A DNA stretch of 64,000 bases from NCBI GenBank assembly GCA_022570795.1, contig JAKUDP010000001.1, positions 3,844,001 to 3,908,000 of the forward strand, in the 5' to 3' direction. The DNA comes from Sphaerulina vaccinii (taxonomy: Eukaryota > Ascomycota > Dothideomycetes > Mycosphaerellales > Mycosphaerellaceae). Both the position numbers and the translations under genes were made by a program. Of the stretch, positions 20,091 through 31,162 are shown one piece after another (within the stretch, counting starts at the first letter, position 1; each line of letters starts with the position of its first letter). The notes under the pieces were generated by a model. It was not told the DNA's origin. It saw nothing but the letters and a program-made list of their open reading frames with translations, and searched no databases.

Positions 20091-20542
20091 TAGGTGAGAG
20101 CGAGGCCGGCACCGACGCTGCATGGCTTCAGCGCGTTCCCGCTCTCGCGGTACATTGTCGTGTTCCATGCGTTGCTGATGTCCGTGCTGGTGTCGTTGAT
20201 GTTGCTGTTTGGTTCATCATTTGAAGGTATACCTGATATTGCTGGTAATGATTCAGCTGTCCTGGATGGCTTTATTCCGACATTTGATGATGTATCTGCT
20301 GTTGCTGGTAACTTTTCACCCGTCCTTGGTGAACGCCGAGCACTTGTTGTTGTGTGGATAGTATTTTGTGCCTCTTGTGCGCACTGGAGTGGGTCGAGTG
20401 ATTTATGGCTTATACTCCTTTGCCGGCTAGTGGAAGATTTCGATCACATCGAAAGCCGAAAGCTGTATCAGTGGCTGATAGACTTCATATCTTCCAGGTA
20501 CTCAGAAACTCAATGGTGGCTCAGTATTGTCTCTTCAGGCAT

Positions 20543-21562
20543 TCAGTTGAAGCACCTGCTCGCCGTCCCATCGATTTCGGGTAGCCCTAAGCAAGTGGAT
20601 CGATGTCCGCGCCGCCGGGAGTGCAGATGCACAGGAATGTCGTTATATCGAGAGCGTGCCAAGTTCTTCTCCGGACCGCTTAGCTGACAGTAGGACTCCG
20701 TGAGAGGTATGTTGCCATAAGAGGACCGCTGTGATTGGCATGATAGTAGGCGAAGGGTGCCCATACCGCGCTCAGCCTGGTATGACAATTTTTTTCCCCC
20801 TCTCCCAGAAGTATCCTCAAGCTCCGCAACCAGACTTTGCATTTCCTTCTCCAGCTCATCAGGATCGTTACAATTCATCGCACAGTCAAAATCAACAATC
20901 GTAGCTCGTCCATCATGAATGAGAAAGTTGTGCCGATTGACATCGCCATGTTTGATACCCAAAGCATGCAACTTCGCCAGCGCCGCTTGGCATAGCTCAA
21001 GATCACCCAGATCAGCTCTTCTAGCATCCATTACCATCTCGATGACAAAGCCAATGACGCGACCATGCTCTGTGAGATGGCCTTGGAATGCCGGACCAAT
21101 ATCCTTACCTTCAATCCATTTATACACTGCAGTCTCATGATCAACGCGTGCAATTTCCCACTCAAATCTGGCGAATTTCACCATACTTCTTTGGCCGATT
21201 GCGGATTGAAGCACTGTCTCGTATACGCCTGATGTCCATTGGTGACCTAGCTCAAGGCTGAGATAGTCAAACTTGCTCGCGTGCCAAGTGGATGTTACGC
21301 CAAGCAGCGTTCGTTCTTGAATGTTGTCGAAGGATAGTTGTCCCCTTTTCGGGTCCCGCAAGACAGAAGCTTGGTTCCAGTTGCCAGGAGGAAATGGTGG
21401 CAAGAGCGACATGAATGTAGGCGAAAAACACAGGTCGTCTGTTGCAAGAATTCCGGCAGGTACGGTAATGTACTTGATGGCATCTCCATCGACTAGAAGA
21501 CGAAATTCACTTTCATCGTCTTCGTCGACACTTGCTTGGAGAATTCGCGTTGTGGGTAACAT
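20543..21562 (-). CDS. Protein-kinase-like / aminoglycoside-phosphotransferase-like protein
   Basis: Read from the ATG at 21562 this gives 339 residues; a frame continues to an ATG at 21622 but lacks support. HGDVNRHN (about 205-212) matches the catalytic loop HxDxxxxN, DFD (224-226) replaces the metal-binding DFG, and K129 in MVKFARF is a candidate ATP-binding lysine. It resembles the large fungal group of kinase-like proteins often labelled alpha-galactosidase A precursor. The substrate is unknown. Kinase homology seems to end near TSGRGGKK; the last 80 or so residues look like read-through of noncoding DNA after a homopolymer run (see findings). The original stop may be at 20772. Confidence 0.65.
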   Translation of the reverse strand: MLPTTRILQASVDEDDESEFRLLVDGDAIKYITVPAGILATDDLCFSPTFMSLLPPFPPGNWNQASVLRDPKRGQLSFDNIQERTLLGVTSTWHASKFDYLSLELGHQWTSGVYETVLQSAIGQRSMVKFARFEWEIARVDHETAVYKWIEGKDIGPAFQGHLTEHGRVIGFVIEMVMDARRADLGDLELCQAALAKLHALGIKHGDVNRHNFLIHDGRATIVDFDCAMNCNDPDELEKEMQSLVAELEDTSGRGGKKLSYQAERGMGTLRLLSCQSQRSSYGNIPLTESYCQLSGPEKNLARSRYNDIPVHLHSRRRGHRSTCLGLPEIDGTASRCFN

Positions 21563-22344
21563 GTTTCTTATGTCGCAAGTAGTGGTAATACTGCTACACA
21601 TGCAGTCGGCGTAAGCGAACACCAGCGATACATGTAACCTTGAATAGTAGTCACACCTGGTAGGTTCTCGAGAGTGTCTTGCTTCACCAAGCGACTCCAG
21701 ACCAATGGGATGCTGATGGCCATCGACCTCGCACGGCCAGAGACAAATGTTGAAGTATGTTGGGCTGATGATGTCTGCAGGTTCACGAAAGAACTAGATC
21801 CGGATTCCAGGTTCTGGAAAATGGTGAATGAGGAGCGACTGCCGTTAGCGTCCGCCATTGAAAAGCCAATGAAAATCGGCAATGCCAATTCTACGGCTCC
21901 ATCCAGACATGCTGCAAGATATGAGTTGTCAGTAACATGAGTTAGTGCCTCATGCTGTAGACCAAGAGAACTCTGCGCGACCAGAGGTGTGGTGCTGCTG
22001 CGTATCGTTGTGGTTGGTCCAGAAAGGACGGCTATGTGTATACAATCTATGTCATTTTAGGTACCTGTTCAATCCGCTAAATCGCTACCCAGTAGTGGTG
22101 GTGGTGTTATAATCACTGAGTAAACGCCCAAGTAATGCAGACCTTCAACCAGGACCATGCCCATTATGACAACTTTCAGCTCTCACCGCTGCGCGGCTAC
22201 TGTGCCGCCGCATCTTCTCCTTTCTTCAACATCCCCAGAGCTGCCTCCACGTCTTCAATTCCTTCTCGCTTCAACTTCATCTCGTTGTTGTGGCCGTGTC
22301 AGCGTGACTCGTGTCTGTTCATATCGCTCTCAGAAAGATGGCAT
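21563..22344. other. Region between kinase-like gene and Pom33-type gene
   Basis: A minus-strand frame (21568-21888, 106 residues) starting MALPIFIGFSM has no recognisable domain. It could be an upstream exon of the kinase-like gene, but I found no splice pair that keeps the frame. The rest appears noncoding. Confidence 0.35.
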
Positions 22345-23297
22345 CTACTGCGCCTTCTTTGGGGCAGCAGCACCACCCTGCACATAGCGGTTGATGTCAG
22401 TCTGGTCGTGGACAGTCTTGAGAACGCCCTTGGCAGTCTCCCAAGCCTGACGAGCAGCTGGTGGAACGTCCTGGCGCTGAGTGAGAGCATCACCGCGGGC
22501 ACCGAGCTGCTTGATCATGCCTTGCACGAAAGTGCTCTGGCTGATACGTGCGCGGAGGAAGATGGTGTACAACACAAGGATGATCCAGCTGCCCTTAGCA
22601 AAGATGATGGCTGACCCAAGGATGCGGAACCAGAGTGCAAGTTCGAGGCCGGCGACGATGGACATACTGGCGTCGTAGTAGTTCTTGACGAAGCCGCCAA
22701 TGGTGTCTGCGAGGCCGGAGGCTGCTGGCTTTTGGCCTGCTGCTGCGGCTGGTGGTGGCTGCAGAGTTGGGAGGAGGATGCCGCGAGTGTAGGTCAGGAC
22801 GTGGAAGACGCTGTAGATGGCGTATGGGAGCAGAGCCAATGGGTATTGCTTGCTGAAGAGCCAGAGGAGGGCCATTGCTGGAACGCTGTTAGCTCCAGCG
22901 CATATGTTACATGCTTGTAGATCTGCTCACCAAGGTATTGCACATTCTCATCGCCAGCAAGTGCCAGTGGGCTGCCTTGTTGCTTGCCGCTCTTTGCGCG
23001 GGCCTTGTATCCCTTGAACACGACGATCCCGTATGTGGCCGCAGCTGCGACAAAGGCAGTGCGGTAGCTGAACTGGGCCCATTTGCTGTAGTAGTTGAAG
23101 AAGATGTAGCTCAGGGAGTATCGGATTGTGGTGAGTAGAAGCGTTACGTGGCCGACAAACCACGCGAACTGGAGGGTCTGCGGCGCATCAGTCTACCCAT
23201 TCCTGTACTTCCTACTATCTGATCTATATCGTACCTGAGCAAGGTTGAGCAAGCGCTCCTGAAGAGGCTGGCTCGCGGTCGCGGCTGGAGGAGCCAT
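22345..23297 (-). CDS. Pom33/Per33/TMEM33-family ER and nuclear-pore membrane protein
   Basis: Exons in coding order are 23297-23235, 23177-22931 and 22877-22345, giving 280 residues; the introns are 57 and 53 bp. After the start MAPPAATASQP the protein has several hydrophobic segments, including FAWFVGHVTLLLTTIRYSL, YRTAFVAAAATYGIVVF, MALLWLFSKQYPLALLPYAI and a long one near LGSAIIFAKGSWIILVLY. The order and the phrase DENVQYLAMALLWLFS fit the family of budding-yeast Pom33/Per33 and fission-yeast Tts1, which shape ER tubules and help nuclear pore assembly. The small intron before MALLWLF was placed by reading frame: donor after G at 22931, acceptor TTCCAG. C-terminal GGAAAPKKAQ is basic. Confidence 0.82.
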
Positions 23298-23982
23298 TGT
23301 GTGTTCTCAGCTGGTGCTGACTTCGAATTTGGTAGTGTGTGTTGCCGTGAGGTCAGGTGGATGGCGGAATTGGTGTATATGCTATTTACTGAGTGTGTCG
23401 ACTCAGTCACAGCTGTCTTCGTGTGTTCGGGAGGTGAAATCGAGTAGACAAGGATGAGTGTTGTTTGTTCCAGGTGTTCTCAACTGGTGGGGAGTTTGAT
23501 AGGAACTCTGGGCAGCACTTGCGTCACTTTTCAGCCACTCGTCATCACGGATATTTTTCATGCACGCGAGCTGTTCTGCCTTGAACTGGACTCAGATACC
23601 GGATACAGATCATCTAGCTAACTACATCTGCGGGCTGGTCTCCGAGCATGTGAATGTGGCAGCTGAAAATAGCATGTGATGCCCACTACTCAGAAACGGC
23701 AGGCATGACTCGCCGCAGATGACCCTTCTTCGAGGACCATATCAATAGCTTTGTGAGAGTGGTATTATGCTTAGGAAGAGTCTGCAGGTACAGCAAGCTG
23801 TATAGACTTCTACTTTGCCTACTGGCTACAGTATCAAGCTCTTTTGACTGGCTCTCAGCCCGAGAGACTGCTGCGCCTCAATATCAGCTTACCAGGTAGG
23901 CAGGCAACAATTTTTTGTACTACAGACCATTGGCATCCATAACAACTTCAGCATAGGATCCTAACATAAGAGCAAGTCCCGC
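23298..23982. other. Intergenic region
   Basis: Divergent spacer between the Pom33-type gene and the acetyltransferase, holding both promoters. I see no coding sequence, repeat or RNA unit in it. Confidence 0.5.
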
Positions 23983-24528
23983 ATGATGGCCCAAGTCCTC
24001 AAAGCCACCCAGGAAGACGCCCACTCAATAGTCTCCCTCTCCACGTCCGTCCAAGACGCCTTAACAGCCACAGGCTCTCTTCAACAAATCGGCCCCCTCA
24101 ATCTTCAAGACATCCGCAACGCAATCGCAGAATCTCGCTGCTATGTTCTCAAAGACATTTTCCACGATAACATCATTGGCTGCGCTCCCTCCAAATTCAT
24201 GACACCGGACTTCATCGCCACTGAATATGAAGGCCAGGATCTCAATATTCAGAAGTACTGCAAACCTTGGCTGTATTTGCATAGTATTATGCTGCATCCT
24301 GATGTCCAGGGTAAGGGTTTGGGTAAGACGCTTGTTCATGGTGTTGTTGAGTGCATCAAGGAGGGTGTGGAGTATGGGATCGGGACTCTGTTCTTGGATT
24401 GTTGGGCTGGGAATAGCAAGTTGAAGGAGTTTTATAGGGGTTGTGGGTTTAGTTTTGTGAGAGATGTGTTTAAGGAAAGGGAGGGAGGGTTTTGGGTTAG
24501 TTTGTTTTGTAAGCGTTTGAATGAGTGA
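23983..24528 (+). CDS. GNAT-family N-acetyltransferase
   Basis: A 181-residue single-exon protein. The acetyl-CoA pyrophosphate-binding loop QGKGLG (109-114) follows LHSIMLHPDV (99-108), and LFLDCWAGNSKLKEFYRGCGF forms the C-terminal part of the fold. These proteins transfer acetyl groups from acetyl-CoA to amines; the substrate is not predictable. The frame opens with MMAQVLKATQEDA, typical of the first strand of this fold, so either of the two adjacent ATGs can be the start. Wobble use is uneven: the first half favours C, the second half G. No functional partner is apparent next to it. Confidence 0.85.
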   Translation: MMAQVLKATQEDAHSIVSLSTSVQDALTATGSLQQIGPLNLQDIRNAIAESRCYVLKDIFHDNIIGCAPSKFMTPDFIATEYEGQDLNIQKYCKPWLYLHSIMLHPDVQGKGLGKTLVHGVVECIKEGVEYGIGTLFLDCWAGNSKLKEFYRGCGFSFVRDVFKEREGGFWVSLFCKRLNE

Positions 24529-25574
24529 CCGGCGCAGTAGAGAGAGGTGGGTGAGTGGTAGGCGAGGGAGAGGAAAGGAGCTGTTCTTACGCTTGAACAG
24601 GTGGCTGACTGGCCATCGACTGTTGAGTTGATGAAGTCGCAGCTCGAGGTTGTGCATCGGACTCATTCTCCCTCTGGCTCATCCAGTGCTGGGTGCTTAC
24701 TTGGAAAGAGATGCTGGCCAGCATTGGGAGTAAGACTGAGATGCCATATCTCTTACGACCGAGTACTTCAAGCTGTATTGCTAGGAGCACTGTAACACCA
24801 CAGCAAGTATGCTTAACGTCGTGTGCGGAAGTCGACGATCAATTTTGTCTCCCGATCCTCTGATCATCATTTCGATATATCTCTTGTTGTGCAGCGAGCA
24901 GCACCATCGCGATCAGCGCAGGCCTTGTTCCTGTGGTATGTAACTTTGCTCCTCTCTCCGACGACGCTGTTCACCTGAGTCGGCGCGGCTTGCTGAGCTG
25001 CATGTCTCTGCTTCACTTCACTCTAGGGCCAGCTGTGGCCTGTCGGGATCATGTTCGATTGATCGTCAGGTACGCCGCACGTGCTGATCGGAGTGGACAG
25101 CGCTGGTGCTTCACATTGTTGCCTGAAGCGTGGATGTCCTGGTCACCGTGTCGGAACGCTTTGGCGGCGGAGGAGCTCATCGTCCGGGTGTTGATTGAAA
25201 GGCGCCAGCGATGGCTGTATCGATCAATCATGCTAAACAGAGAGCGGTGGGAGCAGCTGAATCTTCATAAGCACCTGGCCTCATTTGCCATATCACTGCC
25301 GGCATGGCAGTGGATACGCAGAGGTGGAAGAGGAAACTCAGCACGTGTCTGTCTGCAAGGGGTGGGATAAGGTTTCTTGGCTGACCTAGTAGCTTTTTCT
25401 GTACAGCTTCAGCGATGTCTTTTGCTACACTCGCAATGTGAGAATCAACTCTCTTCACGCAATCCTCACCGCCAACAATGTCTCCCTGGAGATTCCCTTC
25501 CCCGAACACCTGACCTTCTCACCAACAGCCACCACATTCACCATAACCGCCGGCGACGACCGCCAACAGCCAAC
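24529..25574. other. Intergenic region upstream of PRPP synthetase
   Basis: No gene is supported. A minus-strand frame at 24587-24790 (67 residues) has one hydrophobic stretch (GISVLLPMLASISF) and could be a tiny membrane protein, but without a second line of evidence I do not annotate it. The last few hundred bases are the presumed promoter of the PRPP synthetase gene. Confidence 0.4.
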
Positions 25575-27514
25575 ATGCGCGGAGCCTGCATTTTCTCAGG
25601 CACCTCGCACCCGGCCTTGGTCGACGCGATTTGCGAGCGACTCGGCACCAACCCTTCGAAGGTGGATTCGAAGAAGTTTGCAAATGGAGAGACTTCCGTC
25701 GAGATCAGTACGCATCATCGCGAGCTCGAGGCTATACCCCACCGACCGCTGACTCCATCCGCAGAGACGTCGGTTCGCGATCAAGATGTCTTCATCGTTC
25801 AATCAGGAAGCAGCCAGTATGACTTCAACCCATACTGAACGTCTGTCTTGCCTGTGCTGACCGCCCCTTTACAGAATTAATGATAATGTCATGGAGATGC
25901 TTATTATGATTAACGCTTGTAAAGGAGGATCTGCTCGCACCATCACAGGTAACAACCACTCCACGCTCACAGGTGAGCGCCGTACTGACTGACATCTTTC
26001 AAGCGGTTATGCCCTACTTCCCGTATTCGCGCCAGTCGAAGAAGAAGAGTCACCGAGGCGCAATCGTTGCCCGCATGCTCGCCAACCTCATGAAGGTTGC
26101 AGGCGTCGATCACGTTGTGACCATCGACCTCCACGCCACACAGATGCAGGGCTTCTTCAAGTGCCCGATCGACAACCTCTACGCAGAGCCACTTCTTAGC
26201 AAGTGGATCCGCATGCACATCCCCGACTGGCACGAGACCGTCGTCGTTAGCAAGAACCCAGGCGGCACAAAGCGCGTCACCAGTCTCGCTGATCGTATGG
26301 GTCTCAGCTTCGGTATCGTTACTACCGATCGAAGAAAGAGAACGCACATGTCGGCGAGTATGTACAATTCAGTCATTCTGGATACCCTCGGCACAGACGG
26401 CGCGGATGACTTCGAACATGGCAAGAAGGGAGATGAGGACGTTGAGTGGTCAAGTCCAAATGGACCAAACACACCTGCACAGGCTTCAGAAACACCAAAG
26501 CAGCGCGACTGGGCACCAGCAGTGCCCCCGAGAAGCTCAAGTAACATGGGCATGGGCAGAGCTCGTGGCAACAGCATCAGACAGCCTGGCCAACCAGCGC
26601 CACAGCTCCAGCGTGCATCGACACAGCAGTTCACCAGACGTGCTCGAGGTCTGACCAATGGCGAACCAAGTCCGCTTGCGCGTTCCCACCGCCCAGATAC
26701 ACCAGAAGAGGAGCGGAAGGTCCAAAAGCAAGAGCAGCCAGTGCCAAAGGAGGCTGCATCCGAGCCCGTTCCTGGCCTACGGAAGACACGCACAATCCCG
26801 GTCGTGGAGACTGGCACCCATCGCGTTGACGACGACGGGTACGAGGAGCCCGAAGGAGACGAAGACGACGACGACCACGCCCGCGACGTTATCACCGGCC
26901 GCCTGATTCATGGTCACATTGTCGATGATGATGTTCCCTCCCCAAGCGAATCGCAGTACTCAGCTCACCGTGGCCACCGCTCGTCCTCCGAAGACGAAAA
27001 TGTCCCAGACCACATGCTTGCTTCATACATGTCCACTGCATCCTCCCGCTGGCAGGCAGGACACGGTGATGATGGCGAAGGTCTTGGTGGCACTGCGGAC
27101 GCTACCCACTCTGACGAGGAAGAGGAGGAGGCACTGGTCAACCCAGACATCGAGACTCGTGTCACCCTGGTCGGCAGTGTTCATGACAAGCCAGTTGTCA
27201 TCGTCGATGACATGATCGACAAGGCCGGTTCGTGGATCGCAGCTGCTGAGACTGTGGTCAAGCGTGGCGGTGCCAAGGAGGTCTACTGCATGGCCACTCA
27301 TGGTCTCTTCGGCGGTGACAGCCTTGAGCAGCTCGAGCAGTGCCAGGAGGTGAAGGCCATTGTCGTCACCAATGCCTTCCCCATCCCGGAGGCCAAGCGT
27401 AAGATGTCGAAGAAGCTGGTTGTTCTCGACGTCAGTGCCCTTCTGGCTGAGGCCATTAGGCGCAACCATCACGGTGAGAGTATTTCTCAGCTTTACCACC
27501 AGATGAACGAGTAG
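25575..27514 (+). CDS. Ribose-phosphate pyrophosphokinase with large insertion (Prs1/Prs5-type)
   Basis: Exons 25575-25707, 25765-25816, 25875-25948 and 26004-27514 give 589 residues; the introns are 57, 58 and 55 bp. The enzyme makes PRPP from ribose 5-phosphate and ATP for purine, pyrimidine, histidine, tryptophan and NAD synthesis. N-terminal FSGTSHPALVDAIC, FANGETSVEIK and QSGSSQINDN are rebuilt across introns. VMPYFPYSRQSKKK, TIDLHATQMQGFF and the PRPP-binding loop VVIVDDMIDKAGSW (about 485-498) are all present. About 250 residues (211-463) of Ser/Pro/acidic, low-complexity sequence interrupt the catalytic domain. Yeast Prs1 and Prs5 carry comparable nonhomologous regions. The insertion ends in an acidic run before ALVNPDIETRV. 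Confidence 0.93.
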
Positions 27515-29059
27515 TAGGAGGAGACCACTCTCTCCGCGCGAATGATTGACGACTGAGCTCACGGTGAGCTCCACAGCAGCATGGCTTCAAAGGCTCATGC
27601 CTTCAGAGATACCCTCAGATAGGTTTGTCAACAAAGACAAGTCACATCATCGCCTTCCTTTTGTTACTGTTTGACTCTGACTATACCACCTAATGAACGA
27701 GTATTCAGATCACTCTTCACTTTGCTCTCCGGAAGCACAAGCACTGAGCCACCAGGGAGACGACCGGACCAGTGCGAAGGATGCAGCAGCGAAATGGAGA
27801 AACATGGCTGTATAGGCTCGATTGCTCACGGACGTCGCGACTACTGAGCCCGGCGAGCTCCACTGCAGCCCCCATGAGCAAAGCTTATGCATTTCCGAGA
27901 TGGTCTCAGAACCTTTGGTATGTTTGCTTTGCTTTCTTACTCTTTTCCTTTTACTATACCCAGCGATGCAGATGTCTTCAGCAACTGCCCGAGCTTTCTC
28001 TCATGAGATCGTTTGGAACGGAGCGTTGGTAGATTGAATTGGGAGTTCGCAGTGAGTAGGCTTCTGTCGAAAGACAGACTAAGATGCCCTACCCTGTGCT
28101 AATTTGTTGGCGGCGTACTTCCTGATCTATGTGGAAGTGGGCTGCAAAGTTGTGAGCAGGTTAAGGTCTGTTCGGAATTCTGGCTCTCATACATATTTTT
28201 GGCTTGGGAGGTTGGCTGAAGGGCTCGTTGAGTACTGAAGGGCAAAGGAGTCGATCTTCACCAGCTTCTCCTTCCAATGGCGAAGACTGTGCTACCCGGA
28301 TGACAATCATCCTGCTAACAGAACGACCTTGCGAGTGGTGAGCTGCAGCCAGTGAGTACTTCCCCTCCCTTTGCATTGATTCCCTCCGCACTTCCTATGA
28401 TGATCATGAAATTTTCGATTAGTCTTGAAGACAACTACATGGTTACTAATATTTCGCTCCTATCTGATCTTTGCTACGCAATCTGCATATTCTTCGAACT
28501 ATGATGCGAAGGATTATTCGCTAACAGATATCATAGAATACTGCCCCTCCGCCGAGCCTTGTCACCGAGAAGTCCCAAGCCTCAGGGTCTTCACTCTTCT
28601 TGACCGTAGCCTTGGACGACACAGCTACACTATTCTATACACGAGCTCCGCGGCGCTTCCAAGCATATCCTTATCAACACCCTGTCGGTTCTCGGTACTA
28701 TCATGCATGGAAACGGGTCAAAAGCGCACACACGTGCGCCGAAATGCCACTTACGCCACTATCTTGAGCTTAAGTCAACATACAGCTGCCCTATGTAGCC
28801 ATCTGCGCTGTCTTGAGTCTTGTCGCGATCCTGCGCGGACGCGTTTCTTGCCAGCCAAGGACTTGACAGTGCACACGAGCATTTCTGTGCCAAACGGTGT
28901 GCGACCATGCTGAGCCTGAGGTCGCATTTCGTGCGGGCTTGACCTGTGAAGCCGACTCTTATCGTAGGTACATATGCCCAATCCATATTCCGTTCTCATT
29001 CGTGCTCTTTTACACGTCCACGAAGACCTTCTTTCATACCTCGAACCAGAGTTGCCTCT
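27515..29059. other. Intergenic region with decayed copy of the PRPP synthetase 3' end
   Basis: Around 27682 a segment reading ACCACCTAATGAACGAGTAT closely resembles the end of the PRPP synthetase frame (about 27494-27514). From about 27837 a stretch resembles the downstream sequence at about 27551-27640 (shared GCGAGCTCCAC or GTGAGCTCCAC, then CTTATGCATTTCCGAGAT against CTCATGCCTTCAGAGAT). This looks like an old tandem duplication of the gene end, interrupted by about 100 bp. Beyond 27970 I see no gene until the symporter. Confidence 0.5.
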
Positions 29060-30650
29060 ATGGCGGTTGTCGACACTTACGAGAAGGCTGCTCTGCAGGA
29101 AGAAAGCCCGACGAAGGAGTCTCCACAGCTAAGCCCATTTCCGTCGCCGCTAGACGACACAGAACAGAGCAAAGTCAAGCAACCTTTCCTGAAGCGGGTC
29201 CTACGCGACCTCAAGACTCCCGGACATGCATTGCAGATTGTCATCGCAGCTGTGCTAGCCATTGCGATCGGCCTCGCTGTGTCTCTGACAGTGGACGACA
29301 TACCTGAAGCCGCACCTGTCATTCTTGAGATACCAGGAACATTATGGCTACGAGCTCTTCGGGCAACAGTACTGCCTTTGATCATCACTGCGATCATTCT
29401 CGCAGGTATGTGTCTGGGCGATTCTTGAATGTATCGACGCGTAGCTAACGCCTGCTCTTAGTCCAGAACCTCAAAGCTGTGACATCCGGAGGGTCAAAGC
29501 TAGCCAAGTGGACGATATCATACTATGTCCTCACCACCATTCTTGCAGTGGTGCACAGCATGATCTTAATGGACCTAGTCTGGTCGAACCTCATGACCCA
29601 AGCAGACGCCGCAACGCTCGTAGTCGCAGACGGCGACCAGGAAACCATTGACGAACGAGCATCTCAAGAACCCCACGATGACATCGTGACTGTCTTCACC
29701 AGCTTCATACCACAAAACGTAAGCATTCCTTCACCCCAATACAGCCCGCTCATACTGACCCACGTGTTCAGATCTTCCAAGCCCTCGCCGAAGACCAACT
29801 CCTCGCCGTCCTCGTTTTCGCTGTAATCCCCGGCTGTCTCCTTCAAGGTCCCAACTCCTCTCTGCTCCGCGCAATCCGCGAAGTCGACCGTATAGTCTAC
29901 ATCGTGATCGAATTCCTCATCAAGCTCGCTCCCATAGGAGTCTTCTTCCTGATCCTCGCGAACCTGATGACACTCGACATCTCCGACATTGGACAAAATC
30001 TCGGAGTCCTAATCGGAGCTTCTTTGGCTGGAATGTTCATACATTTACTCATCTTCCTACCTTTGATCTTTGTGATTTTCACACGAGAAAACCCCTTCGC
30101 GCTCTGGATGAGATGTAGCCCTGCTTGGATTACTGCTTGGGGAAGTGCGAGTTCAGCTGCAACACTTCCAGTCACGATGAGATGCCTGGAGAAAAATAAG
30201 GTTCCGCAGAATGTTTACAAATTCACGGCTCCGCTAGGTTGTTTGATCAATATGGACGGCACAGCGATATACTTCCCGGTCGTGGTCGTCTTTCTGGCTA
30301 TCACGCAGGGTATGACGCTCAATGCTGGGGACTATGCCCTCATCGTCATCCTCTCGGTCCTATCATCGATCGCGACCACTCCGGTTCCTTCTTCGAGTTT
30401 GGTCCTGACGGTGATCATTGCGGATAGTGTTGGAATTCCCATCACGGGGATGTATGCTGTGGTGGTGGCTATTGACTGGCTCATCGATCGCTTCAGAACC
30501 GCACTGAATGTCAGTAGCGATATCTTTGCTGCGAGGATCATGGAGAAGGTTACTGGTATCACGGACGATAATGTGGAGGACGGTGCTGAGGATGGGCAGG
30601 CTGCTGATACTGTGGAAAGAATGATGAGGGAGAATCAAGCGCCTAGATAG
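29060..30650 (+). CDS. Dicarboxylate/amino acid:cation symporter (SLC1/DAACS family)
   Basis: Exons 29060-29405, 29462-29718 and 29772-30650 give 493 residues; the introns are 56 and 53 bp. The protein has multiple hydrophobic segments. The family motifs are SSAATLP (328-334), from the serine-rich re-entrant loop, and NMDGT (361-365) in TM7, which bind cation and substrate. ATTPVPSSSLVL follows, as in the second re-entrant loop. The family imports glutamate, aspartate or C4-dicarboxylates driven by Na+ or H+. The ATG at 29060 (MAVVDTYEK) was preferred over the in-frame ATG at 28946, because upstream residues are non-conserved and the normal cytosolic tail starts here. Two small-RNA units begin about 40 bp after its stop. 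Confidence 0.9.
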
Positions 30651-30692
30651 ATATGGAAGATCTCGGAGATCATATCAATGAACAAACGCAAC

Positions 30693-30845
30693 ACAAAACA
30701 ACCGCTCTATCCCGTTAAAGCTCATCTACGGTGATATCTCCGCTATGTCCAACAGCATGTCGCTGTCCCTCCATGTTCATGCTGTTCTAGCGTTAGCTAT
30801 GCCAATGACTTACAAACTTGTACCACTACGCCGTTACAACTGTGA
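30693..30845 (-). ncRNA. Structured RNA unit, cluster 3 copy 1
   Basis: Minus-strand unit just downstream of the symporter. The terminal stem ACAGTTGT with GCGGTTGT pairs with several wobbles. The hairpin CATTGGC-ATA-GCTAACG, A-box-like CGTAGTGGT and upstream GCATATG box are present. Confidence 0.5.
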
Positions 30846-31002
30846 GCAAGGGAAGTTCGAGTCATGCATATGTCTCATCGTTGTATCATTCGCTTCTCTG
30901 GAGACTGCTTAGCGAACCTCTCGGAAGCTTACTGGAATTGAACTCTGCTTCACGCCTGTATAGCCAATAGCGTAGCCAAGCTAAGCAAAAGAGAAAGCAT
31001 AA

Positions 31003-31162
31003 CAAAACATCCGCTCTATCGCAGTAGAGTCAGATGATGAGGGACGTGAGGGATTCTTGTTGGGGCGAAATCCTGTTGCTCTATCTCGATCCAACTGCTG
31101 TTCTAGCATTAGCTATGCCGACGACTTACAGGCTCATGCCACTAGGCCATTGCGGCTGTTGA
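31003..31162 (-). ncRNA. Structured RNA unit, cluster 3 copy 2
   Basis: Minus-strand unit. The terminal stem reads AACAGCCGC with GCGGATGTT: relative to other copies both strands changed (T to C, A to G), which keeps pairing apart from one G-A mismatch. The A-box is TGGCCTAGTGG, the hairpin CGTCGGC-ATA-GCTAATG, and a GCATATAG box lies upstream. Confidence 0.6.

Noticed and set aside
20094..20687. 197-residue plus-strand frame
   Set aside because: There is no domain, it overlaps the repeat debris and the extended tail of the kinase-like gene, and it contains internal near-repeats typical of noncoding repeat DNA.
24933..25370. 145-residue plus-strand frame upstream of PRPP synthetase
   Set aside because: Its composition is Arg/Trp/Cys-rich and irregular, with no motif, and it lies in the presumed promoter.
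26179..26895. 238-residue minus-strand frame inside the PRPP synthetase insertion
   Set aside because: It is the antisense of low-complexity coding sequence, and its Ser/Arg-rich character is explained by that.
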